Notes: a model not told the origin generated them from the sequence alone. A stretch of 5,695 nucleotides of DNA from Candidatus Hodarchaeota archaeon (GCA_016840025.1 JAEOTF010000139.1:1-5695); one strand, 5' to 3'; shown: positions 1 to 5,201, counted from the stretch's first letter. A program made the numbers and translations.

Positions 1-2
1 AA

Positions 3-86
3 CGCTTAATCCAAGCCCAAATCGTCGAATATATCAAAAAAGCTCAGCAAATGGTTCATCGAACGACTCTTACTAGAGATCAATAA
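3..86 (+). CDS. C-terminal fragment of an unidentified protein (5' end outside window)
   Basis: Frame 3 is open from the left edge to a TAA at 84-86. It encodes 27 residues, beginning RLIQAQIVEYIKKAQQ and ending TLTRDQ. The composition is that of an amphipathic helix followed by a short polar tail, which looks like a real protein end. The other two plus frames give stop-rich or unlikely peptides. Too little remains to name a family. Copy A of the structured repeat begins 81 nt after the stop, so this gene shares the layout of the next two: short gene, then repeat copy. Confidence 0.5.
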   Translation, partial: RLIQAQIVEYIKKAQQMVHRTTLTRDQ

Positions 87-167
87 CAGACATATCAATC
101 CCTGTAGTTTCTAACAGTCTTCATTTGCTGCCACTAATCGCACACAGGCTAATTTTCACTAAAATTG

Positions 168-262
168 TGGAAAACGAGTATTTTTAGTAAATACTATCGT
201 CAGTTGGCTTTAGGAGTGTAATTCTTCGAGTAGGAGTGTGTCGGTCTGATGTCTGGTTTTTA
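168..262 (+). repeat. Structured repeat element, copy A (95 nt)
   Basis: This aligns without gaps to 1301-1395 with 9 differences in 95 positions. It can fold as a branched structure on the plus strand. An outer stem pairs 170-175 (GAAAAC) with 256-261 (GUUUUU). Hairpin one pairs 177-183 (AGTATTT) with 189-195 (AAATACT). A second arm pairs 198-203 (CGTCAG) with 246-251 (CTGATG) and encloses a hairpin pairing 208-215 with 223-230. The 3' end runs into GGTTTTTAA, a plausible archaeal U-tract terminator. It could be a small RNA, a 3'-UTR or terminator element, or a recombination site. I do not recognise it as a known family. Confidence 0.75.
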
Positions 263-270
263 ATTTTCGG
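234..270 (+). repeat. 37-bp perfect direct repeat, left copy
   Basis: This 37-bp sequence is identical to 910-946. It starts inside copy A of the structured element and runs 8 nt past it (ATTTTCGG). Copy C does not share those 8 nt, so A and B are closer to each other than to C. The two 37-mers lie 676 bp apart and flank the GTPase gene and its leader. Confidence 0.9.
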
Positions 271-285
271 AGGGATAGAGATTAC

Positions 286-360
286 GGTATTCGCTATTAG
301 TTATCCCAAAATTTCAACATAGTAGCCAATTTTGCATAGGATTATTAGATGGCGAATACC
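286..360 (+). promoter_or_regulatory. Long imperfect hairpin in the leader of the GTPase gene
   Basis: Arms 286-306 and 339-360 pair along almost their whole length. Nine Watson-Crick pairs (GGTATTCGC with GCGAATACC) are followed by 11 more pairs, three of them G-U, with one mismatch (302/343) and one bulge (347). An inner stem pairs 307-313 (CAAAATT) with 328-334 (AATTTTG) around a 14-nt loop, with a 3' bulge at 335-338. That gives about 27 pairs. The wobble pairs are G-U when read as plus-strand RNA, which fits an RNA leader better than a DNA palindrome. It ends 16 nt before the ATG at 377. It could be a translational regulator, an mRNA-stability element, or a remnant of a palindromic mobile element. 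Confidence 0.7.
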
Positions 361-376
361 ATACCTGAATCTGAAA

Positions 377-925
377 ATGTCTGATGAATATCTTCTAAAA
401 ATCTGTGTTATAGGATCATCTGAATTTAAAACTAAATTTCTTCTCACATATGCTGCAGGGGATGTTTTTGGAGAATTGAAACCACCCACTGGAGAATATT
501 TTTTGATTAAACGGATCCAGGTTGATGGTAATCCTGTAAAGTTAATCCTTTTAGCAGACCCAGGAGATACAGCACCTTTTATTCTTGTGGGAACACCAGA
601 AGATAAAAAATCCTTTCGACGACGTAATTATCGTGGTTCCTCTGCGGTTATCATCACCTTTGATAAGAGCAAGAGGGATTCTTTTGATGCAGTTAAGGGC
701 TGGTATGATGAATTATCTGAGTCAGTCATACCTAAACGTCGTATCCCCATTGCTCTAGTCAGTTTTCTCACTGAATCGGAAGCTGTTACAACAGAAGAGG
801 GGCAACTTCTTGCAAAGGAGTTGGTTACTCATTATTTCGAGACCAGACACACTGATAAAGAAGTCATTGAGGAGATCTTTGACACCTTAATTCTTCAGGT
901 GTTAAAAAAGAGTGTGTCGGTCTGA
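377..925 (+). CDS. Rab-like small GTPase with degenerate nucleotide-binding motifs
   Basis: A 182-residue protein with the overall Ras/Rab layout. Strand 1 is at 6-13, a PT-containing switch I region at 37-39, and an IQVDG strand at 47-51. A Rab-like stretch NYRGSSAVIITFD lies at 84-96, and TTEEGQLLAKEL at 138-149 precedes the last helix. All the catalytic motifs are altered. The P-loop reads GSSEFKTK (13-20) and lacks the Gly before Lys. DTAGQE is replaced by DPGDT (61-65) with extra residues before the YRG. NKxD is replaced by FLTE (130-133), and SAK by RHT. It probably binds GTP poorly or not at all and may act as a scaffold. The upstream in-frame TTG at 332 lies inside the leader hairpin, so the ATG at 377 is preferred. 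No clear SD is seen. The last residues (SVSV) and the stop are encoded by repeat copy B. Confidence 0.75.
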   Translation: MSDEYLLKICVIGSSEFKTKFLLTYAAGDVFGELKPPTGEYFLIKRIQVDGNPVKLILLADPGDTAPFILVGTPEDKKSFRRRNYRGSSAVIITFDKSKRDSFDAVKGWYDELSESVIPKRRIPIALVSFLTESEAVTTEEGQLLAKELVTHYFETRHTDKEVIEEIFDTLILQVLKKSVSV

Positions 926-946
926 TGTCTGGTTTTTAATTTTCGG
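910..946 (+). repeat. 37-bp direct repeat / truncated copy B of the structured element
   Basis: This is identical to 234-270. It holds only the 3' third of the 95-nt element, so it has the 3' halves of the outer stem and second arm without their partners and cannot fold the same way. It overlaps the GTPase frame: the TGA at 923-925 and the final codons lie inside it. The GTPase homology stops at the Lys-Lys that ends its last helix, exactly where the repeat begins. The join looks like a recombination junction. Confidence 0.85.
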
Positions 947-1045
947 GATTTCCAAAACTAGATTTTATTCTCATTAACTCTTTCTTTCTTCAGTTCAAGA
1001 ATATTAATTAAATTGTTCCTTTTCCTACCAGCTTTGGTTATAAGA

Positions 1046-1279
1046 ATGAAAGACCCAAAAAAATGTTTAAGATGTGGTAGTCATCGGATTGCTGGCCCTC
1101 ATCGAGCGACTCATCATGTTCCTTCTCCTATTCGCCTAATGCTGCGAAAATTCAAAGGTCCCCCATTGAATTTTTTCACTTGTGCTGATTATGGTTACAC
1201 CGAAACATATGTTGATTCAAAGGGATTGGAAGATATCACCACTAATGGATTTTTTAGTGATGAGACCATCGAAAAATGA
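1046..1279 (+). CDS. Small zinc-ribbon protein with one missing cysteine ligand
   Basis: A 77-residue protein starting MKDPKKCLRCGSHRI. It resembles small archaeal and bacterial nucleic-acid-binding zinc ribbons of the COG3478 (YpzJ) kind, which have CxxCGS near the start and CxxCGYTE near the end. The first pair is intact (C7, C10). The second reads CADYGYTE, so the last Cys is Tyr (TAT), one transition from TGT. Zinc binding may be weakened, or another residue may serve. The ATG at 1046 is chosen over the TTG at 1013, because the extra residues are hydrophobic and outside the family pattern. No SD is visible. An AT-rich stretch near 1000-1014 could be the promoter of a nearly leaderless transcript. 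Repeat copy C follows 21 nt after the stop. Confidence 0.6.
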   Translation: MKDPKKCLRCGSHRIAGPHRATHHVPSPIRLMLRKFKGPPLNFFTCADYGYTETYVDSKGLEDITTNGFFSDETIEK

Positions 1280-1300
1280 CCGTGGTATCCATTTATTGTC

Positions 1301-1395
1301 TGGAAAACGAGTATTGTCAGAAAATACTCTCGTCAGTTGGCTTGAGGAGCGTAAATCTTCGAGTATGAGTGTTTCGGTCTGATGTCTGGTTTTTA
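1301..1395 (+). repeat. Structured repeat element, copy C (95 nt)
   Basis: The second full-length copy, about 90% identical to 168-262. Its potential stems are 1303-1308 with 1389-1394; 1309-1315 (GAGTATT) with 1323-1329 (AATACTC); 1331-1336 with 1379-1384; and 1341-1348 (CTTGAGGA) with 1356-1363 (TCTTCGAG). The last stem is fully paired with two G-U pairs, while copy A has one mismatch there. It lies between the zinc-ribbon gene and the convergent minus-strand surface-protein gene, ending 22 nt before that gene's stop. A terminator or 3'-UTR role would fit this position. Confidence 0.75.
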
Positions 1396-1417
1396 GATAA
1401 ATAACCACCAAAAGGTA

Positions 1418-2956
1418 TTATTGATATTTCTTCTGATTTCTTGTCATTAGCATAAAGATAACTGTGAAAACTATAAGTACAGTGTCCCAGCGGGTTGAAA
1501 AACTTGTTGTAGTAGAAGAGTCTGTTTTGGAAGAAGAAATTATTGATGAAGTTGGTTGTAATGTAGACGAACTTGTTGTTTCCTCGTCCTTAAGGTTATA
1601 GTATTTGACTGTCAAGGTGAGAGTGGTACCATTCTCGACCTCGTGGTCTGAATTCTTGGTTTTGTCTACTTCGTAGTAGATGGTCACGGGAGGTTCTTCG
1701 TCATCCACCCAGTACGGTCTACATTCGTAAGATGCTACTTCTGGGAAGGTTTGAAAGTCATAGAGAGTTTCAACACCTAGGTCACCATAATCTGCTTGGT
1801 TCGCTTCTTTCAGCTCTATCGTCCAGAAGTTCACACGGACATCAAGGTTATCCCCGCTTTCACCATCCCAGGTAAAGTTAGAAATCATTTTCCCCCACGT
1901 GTCCACCGTGAATAACTCAATAGCTATATCAGTTTGAGTTGTATTCGTGATTATAACAGTTTTTGTCTGAGCAGCAGTATCCTCATACTCTTCCTCAGCC
2001 AATCCATCTTCAGTCGCGTCTTCGCCCTTTAGGTAATAGTAGTTGACTGTCAATGTCAGAGTGGTTCCATTCTCGATCTCATGATCTGAATTCTTGGTCT
2101 TGTCTACTTCGTAGTAGATGGTTACGGGAGGTTCTTCGTCCTCTACCCAGTAAGGCTTACACTCATAAGATGCAACTTCTGGAAAGGTAAGAAAGTCGTA
2201 GAGATTCTCAACACCTAGGTCGCCGTAATCTGCTTGGAGTGCTTCTTTCAGCTCTATTGTCCAGAAGTTCACACGGACTTCAAGGTTATCCCCACTTCTT
2301 CCATCCCATGTAAAGTTTGAAATCATCTTTCCCCACTTATCCACGGTGAATAACTTAACAGCTATATCTGTCTGGGTTGTATTTGTGATTACAACAGTTT
2401 TGGTTTGAGTGGGAGTATCCTCATACTCCTCCGCTGCTGGTCCATCTTTTGTCGCGTCTTCGCCCTTGAGATTATAGTATTTGACTGTCAATGTCAAATT
2501 AGTTCCATTCTCGATCTCGTGGTCTGAATTCTTGGTCTTGTCTACTTCGTAGTAGATGGTTACGGGAAGTTTTCCGTCATCCACCCAGTAAGGCTTACAC
2601 TCATAAGATGCAACTTCTGGAAAGGTAGTAAAGTGGTAGAGATTTTCAACACCTAGGTCGCCATAATCTGCTTGGAGTGCTTCATTCAGCTCAATAGTCC
2701 AGAAGTTCACACGGACTTCAAGAGCATCCTCATATCCACCATCCCATGTAAAGTTTGAAATCATTTTTCCCCACTTGTCCACAGTGAATAACTCAAAAGC
2801 TATGTCTGTTAGGGTTGTATTCGTGATTACAACAGTTTTGGTTTGGGTGGGAGTATCCTCATACTCTTCTGCTATTGTTCCTTTACTGGAAAAGGGACCG
2901 AATATTACAAGTGTCAACAAACATAATAATAGTAATTTTCCGTTATTTTTCATCAT
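1418..2956 (-). CDS. Secreted or surface protein with three tandem 146-residue repeats and a C-terminal membrane anchor
   Basis: 512 residues. A signal peptide spans residues 1-29 (Lys-containing start, hydrophobic core LLLLCLLTLVIFG). Three repeats follow at 30-175, 176-321 and 322-461, each starting EEYEDT and differing at roughly 10-15% of positions. A Ser/Thr-rich stalk spans about 460-488. A transmembrane helix at about 489-504 and a basic tail (RNQKKYQ) close the protein. Each repeat carries three or four N-x-T sequons and a single Cys in YEC[KR]PYW. This plan suits an N-glycosylated cell-surface or adhesion protein held by its C-terminus. I do not recognise the repeat as a named domain. 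AGGTGAGG (minus strand, 2958-2965) is the SD. Its spacing suits the second of two adjacent ATGs (2951-2953) slightly better, a one-residue difference. Confidence 0.85.
   Translation of the reverse strand: MMKNNGKLLLLCLLTLVIFGPFSSKGTIAEEYEDTPTQTKTVVITNTTLTDIAFELFTVDKWGKMISNFTWDGGYEDALEVRVNFWTIELNEALQADYGDLGVENLYHFTTFPEVASYECKPYWVDDGKLPVTIYYEVDKTKNSDHEIENGTNLTLTVKYYNLKGEDATKDGPAAEEYEDTPTQTKTVVITNTTQTDIAVKLFTVDKWGKMISNFTWDGRSGDNLEVRVNFWTIELKEALQADYGDLGVENLYDFLTFPEVASYECKPYWVEDEEPPVTIYYEVDKTKNSDHEIENGTTLTLTVNYYYLKGEDATEDGLAEEEYEDTAAQTKTVIITNTTQTDIAIELFTVDTWGKMISNFTWDGESGDNLDVRVNFWTIELKEANQADYGDLGVETLYDFQTFPEVASYECRPYWVDDEEPPVTIYYEVDKTKNSDHEVENGTTLTLTVKYYNLKDEETTSSSTLQPTSSIISSSKTDSSTTTSFSTRWDTVLIVFTVIFMLMTRNQKKYQ
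1574..2869 (-). repeat. Three tandem 438-bp repeats within the surface-protein gene
   Basis: Unit 1 is 2432-2869, unit 2 is 1994-2431, and unit 3 is 1574-1993 (shortened where it runs into the stalk). The units are highly similar at the DNA level. For example, the stretch encoding YYEVDKTKNSDHE recurs almost unchanged. No linker separates the units, so unequal crossover could change their number. Assemblies from short reads could also miscount them. Confidence 0.9.
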
Positions 2957-2957
2957 T

Positions 2958-3018
2958 CCTCACCTGCTAAATTCATGAAAGAAGAAATAAGCATTACTTG
3001 TTTCTTATACTTTATAAA
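2958..3018 (-). promoter_or_regulatory. Promoter and SD region of the surface-protein gene
   Basis: On the minus strand, TTTATAAA (3011-3018) lies about 55 nt before the start codon. A start site about 25 nt downstream of it would leave a leader near 30 nt, followed by the SD AGGTGAGG at 2958-2965. Spacing and composition fit an archaeal TATA promoter. The call is by eye only. Confidence 0.5.
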
Positions 3019-3306
3019 CATAGATACCCCGAAAGAGCAGCTAGATCGACTAATGTTTGAATTCTCTGAAATTTCTAAGACTAAAGAGGCCTTAATTATT
3101 CGAGCATTCGTTTGAGTTTCAAATCATTCTTAGTTCAACTTGTATCATTCTGATACTTGAATCGTCATTATTAAGCGAGGAGTTCTTAAATAAGAAATTG
3201 GAATGAAAAGCTAGATCAGCACTTCTAATATTTTGAAAAATTAGAGGGAAAAATAATATCTGAATTACAGAAGAACAGAAATTATGCCTATGTTTTAATT
3301 TCGTTA
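3019..3306. promoter_or_regulatory. Divergent intergenic region with two palindromes
   Basis: This is the non-coding space between the divergent surface-protein and UFL1-like genes. An inverted repeat at 3134-3161 pairs TTCAA with TTGAA and GTATCA with TGATAC around TTC, with a 3-nt bulge. A second palindrome, TTCTTA-AA-TAAGAA, is at 3183-3196. A 9-nt direct repeat AGCTAGATC occurs at 3039-3047 and 3209-3217. A purine run followed by AATAATAT (3244-3259) could be the BRE/TATA promoter of the plus-strand gene. The only small frame with an ATG I noticed is 20 codons from 3053, without support. No RNA gene is evident. Confidence 0.4.
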
Positions 3307-4008
3307 ATGATAGGGTGGATTATCGCACTATTTCTCTTTTCAGGTTCTATTGCCTCAATTTTAAGTCAATATATTTATGAAAATCGAGGAGAAACCCAAG
3401 TATTATTAGTCACAGGGTTTTTTGCTGTAGGCTTTTTCTTATTTTTTGGAACTGTCTACTCAGTATATCTTTGGTATCGAGAAGATAAAAGGAATCGTCA
3501 GGAAGTCCAACGAACAGGTGCGATAACAATAGAGAACCTTGCTCTTATCAAGAAATATGACGCACCTGATTATGAGACAGCAAGACTTATTCTAAAAGGC
3601 TCATTCAAAGATTATGTCACTTTTCAGAAAGCTCAACAGGTTGGTGCGAAAGATATTTACCAATTGCGTCTTGTAGAGCAATATAACGCGCCTGATTATA
3701 ACACAGCTAAGCTGGCTATAAATAGTAAGTTTCGTGATTATGAAACCTATCAAGAAGCGAAAAAAGTTGGAGCAGAAACCGCAGAAGAGCTCTTTCTCGT
3801 CAAGAAGTATCAAACAAAAGATTATCAAGCCGCGGAAAAGTTGCTTTTAGAAGATTGTAAGATTGATATCCTTTCTATACTCCATAAAAATAAAATGATC
3901 AAAATCAAATCTTTTACTAAGCAATATAAGGGTGTAGGTGTCACCAAATCTATCATTGCAAAAATTATTGCTATGGAAGGTATTCAAGGAATCTTCACCG
4001 ACAATTAG
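3307..4008 (+). CDS. Membrane-anchored N-terminal half of a UFBP1/UFL1-like protein (ends at an in-frame TAG)
   Basis: 233 residues. Two transmembrane helices lie at about 3-19 and 31-57, followed by a basic stretch (KRNRQE). About two and a half helical repeats of roughly 42 residues follow at 77-118, 119-160 and 161-183, with the pattern KKYxAPDYxTAxL...F[KR]DYxTxQxAxxVGA. A winged-helix domain starts at about 185 (DILSILHKNKM) and reaches the wing, GIFTDN, where TAG stops it. Eukaryotic UFBP1/DDRGK1 likewise has an N-terminal membrane anchor and a C-terminal winged helix whose wing reads DDRGKFIYIT. The frame continues past TAG for 243 more codons, so this may be half of one protein. The ATG at 3307 has no SD. 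The frame is open back to 3229, so the true start could lie upstream. If functional, it would sit at the cell membrane with its domains in the cytosol. Confidence 0.7.
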   Translation: MIGWIIALFLFSGSIASILSQYIYENRGETQVLLVTGFFAVGFFLFFGTVYSVYLWYREDKRNRQEVQRTGAITIENLALIKKYDAPDYETARLILKGSFKDYVTFQKAQQVGAKDIYQLRLVEQYNAPDYNTAKLAINSKFRDYETYQEAKKVGAETAEELFLVKKYQTKDYQAAEKLLLEDCKIDILSILHKNKMIKIKSFTKQYKGVGVTKSIIAKIIAMEGIQGIFTDN

Positions 4009-4032
4009 GAATACTTCATTACTTCCGATTTT
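4006..4032 (+). other. In-frame amber codon joining two halves of one reading frame
   Basis: TAG at 4006-4008 is followed in the same frame by EYFITSDF and then by the frame at 4033. The eight residues after TAG complete the winged-helix wing begun before it. This is the only TAG stop among the complete genes here; the others end in TGA or TAA. An AGGA (4007-4010) overlapping the TAG sits 7 nt before an ATT (4018) and 22 nt before a TTG (4033). Reinitiation is therefore an alternative to readthrough, pyrrolysine insertion, a point-mutated pseudogene, or a base-call error. Confidence 0.75.
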
Positions 4033-4740
4033 TTGCGTAAAGAATTGAGAGAGGTTTCGAAACACTATGCTGATATTCCTTTTAATACTTTAGCAGAAAA
4101 TCTCGACATTCCCGTTCAGGATATTCCAGATATCCTTGCTAAAGCTATTGATGCTTCTATAGTTGTTGGAAAAATTGATAGAATAAACAATTGTCTTATA
4201 GTACGCGATATTCCAGCGTCTTTCACTGAGCAATTGGTGACGGGGCAGGTTACAACAGTTAACCAGGTTGAACAGACCTATAGCCAACCAATAAACACTG
4301 CTTTCGGCTTTATCCAAAAAGAACTCCCCTCGAATCAATATGTTCTAACTCGTCAGGACTTGATTGTTAGGATCAAAGAGGTTGTGGTTAGTTGTCAAGT
4401 ATGTAGCACAAGTTCTACCACCGACAAATTCCTCAAGTGCGAGCAATGCAGTCGTGATCTCTGTTGGGATCATTTTGAAGAGCTCGGTTCTGTTGGCCGA
4501 CCTTGTTGTCCATTTTGTGATGGGTCGCTTGTTTTTCTTCCACAATTCTGTGAGAAATGTCACATAGACTATATTCAGGTGCCTAAGGATAAAAATGTCT
4601 GTGAATTTTGTGGATATCCATTGACAGTCAAGAACCATCTTATAGAATCTTATAAGAGCTTTTTAACTACTCAAAGGAGCCCTGTACAACCACTAAAGAC
4701 GAATGATTCCATTTCCAATGATTTTAAATCAAAAAAATGA
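4033..4740 (+). CDS. UFL1-like winged-helix protein with RING/FYVE-like zinc cluster (C-terminal half)
   Basis: 235 residues from TTG, or 243 if read from just after the TAG. The first part resembles human UFL1 as I recall it. EYFITSDFLRKELRE compares with EYITPAQISKEMRDE, and later TGQVTTVNQVEQTY compares with SGQVTISELCKTY. It comprises winged-helix units at about 1-58 and 64-115. A cysteine-rich module follows: C121, C124, C136, C139, C144, H147, C158/C159 and C162, an eight-ligand spacing close to RING/FYVE zinc fingers. A separate zinc ribbon is at C173, C176, C190 and C193, then a polar tail. Eukaryotic UFL1 has no RING-type finger and acts as a scaffold E3 for the ubiquitin-like UFM1. 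Fusion to such a finger suggests a ubiquitin-like ligase or adaptor role, which is inference. The protein probably belongs with the preceding frame. Confidence 0.65.
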   Translation: MRKELREVSKHYADIPFNTLAENLDIPVQDIPDILAKAIDASIVVGKIDRINNCLIVRDIPASFTEQLVTGQVTTVNQVEQTYSQPINTAFGFIQKELPSNQYVLTRQDLIVRIKEVVVSCQVCSTSSTTDKFLKCEQCSRDLCWDHFEELGSVGRPCCPFCDGSLVFLPQFCEKCHIDYIQVPKDKNVCEFCGYPLTVKNHLIESYKSFLTTQRSPVQPLKTNDSISNDFKSKK

Positions 4741-4768
4741 CAATTTTCGTGTTATCAATTTAATGAAT

Positions 4769-4773
4769 GGTGA
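4769..4773 (+). promoter_or_regulatory. Shine-Dalgarno site of the DUF4177-like gene
   Basis: GGTGA lies 5 nt before the ATG at 4779 and fixes that start. The gene begins 38 nt after the UFL1-like stop, so the two may share a transcript. Confidence 0.6.
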
Positions 4774-4778
4774 AATAA

Positions 4779-5201
4779 ATGGTGTGGAGATATAAAATTG
4801 TGGAGTTTTTTGAGGGAGAGTATAAAGAAACTAATGGACAAATTCAATCATTAAGAAAGTCATCAGAAAAAAAGGCTGGTGAAATTTTTAGAAAGAATAA
4901 TCCTGATTGGGATGAAAAAGAAAAAATTCTTTCGGAGGTGGATAAAGATGAATTCTTAGAAAAGGAATATTATCAACCAAGATATGCCCTTTTCAGAAAA
5001 AAAGCCATGAAAGAGTTCTCGTATATCGAATTTACAGATTTTTCGGCTATCCTCCCTAATAAGGATTTTACTTTTACTTTTCCCCTTTACCTTCAAATGA
5101 TAATTAATTTTCATGCATCCGAAGGCTGGGAACTTGATAAAATTAGGAATTCTAGAACTTCTGAACAAAGCGGTTACTTAGTTTTTCGAAAGCAAGAATA
5201 A
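4779..5201 (+). CDS. DUF4177-like small protein with a long charged insertion
   Basis: 140 residues. The start, WRYKIVEF (3-10), and the end, with EGWEL (115-119) and YLVFRK (133-138), match the usual first and last strands of DUF4177-type proteins (YKVVEF ... AEGWELV ... IFKR). Those proteins are typically only 50-70 residues long. Here about 90 residues, mostly charged (many Lys, Glu and Asp) and probably helical, sit between the two halves. The molecular role of DUF4177 is not established. There is no signal peptide or membrane helix, so a cytosolic location is likely. The start is supported by an SD. The gene follows the UFL1-like gene closely on the same strand, but nothing shows a shared function. 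Confidence 0.55.
   Translation: MVWRYKIVEFFEGEYKETNGQIQSLRKSSEKKAGEIFRKNNPDWDEKEKILSEVDKDEFLEKEYYQPRYALFRKKAMKEFSYIEFTDFSAILPNKDFTFTFPLYLQMIINFHASEGWELDKIRNSRTSEQSGYLVFRKQE

Noticed and set aside
89..116. A stretch around ATCAATCCCTGTAGTTTC looks like an archaeal CRISPR repeat (reverse strand ends GGGATTGA).
   Set aside because: Only one copy is present and no regularly spaced second repeat follows, so no array can be claimed. It might be a lone remnant if an array lies to the left.
221..240. TTCGAGT in both element copies matches a tRNA T-loop.
   Set aside because: The flanking bases do not form a T-stem, and no acceptor or anticodon arm can be built. The segment pairs better in the proposed hairpin.
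244..252. CTGATG in the repeat resembles C/D-box sRNA motifs.
   Set aside because: A correctly ordered C ... D' ... C' ... D set with terminal pairing is not present; the bases fit the CGUCAG/CUGAUG arm instead.
332..376. An upstream TTG start would extend the GTPase by 15 residues.
   Set aside because: The extension is encoded by the 3' arm of the leader hairpin, is unlike GTPase N-termini, and has no SD.
1182..1382. A 66-codon plus-strand frame overlapping the zinc-ribbon gene and ending in the same SVSV as the GTPase.
   Set aside because: The shared ending comes only from repeat DNA. The rest has no family pattern and is out of frame with the zinc ribbon.
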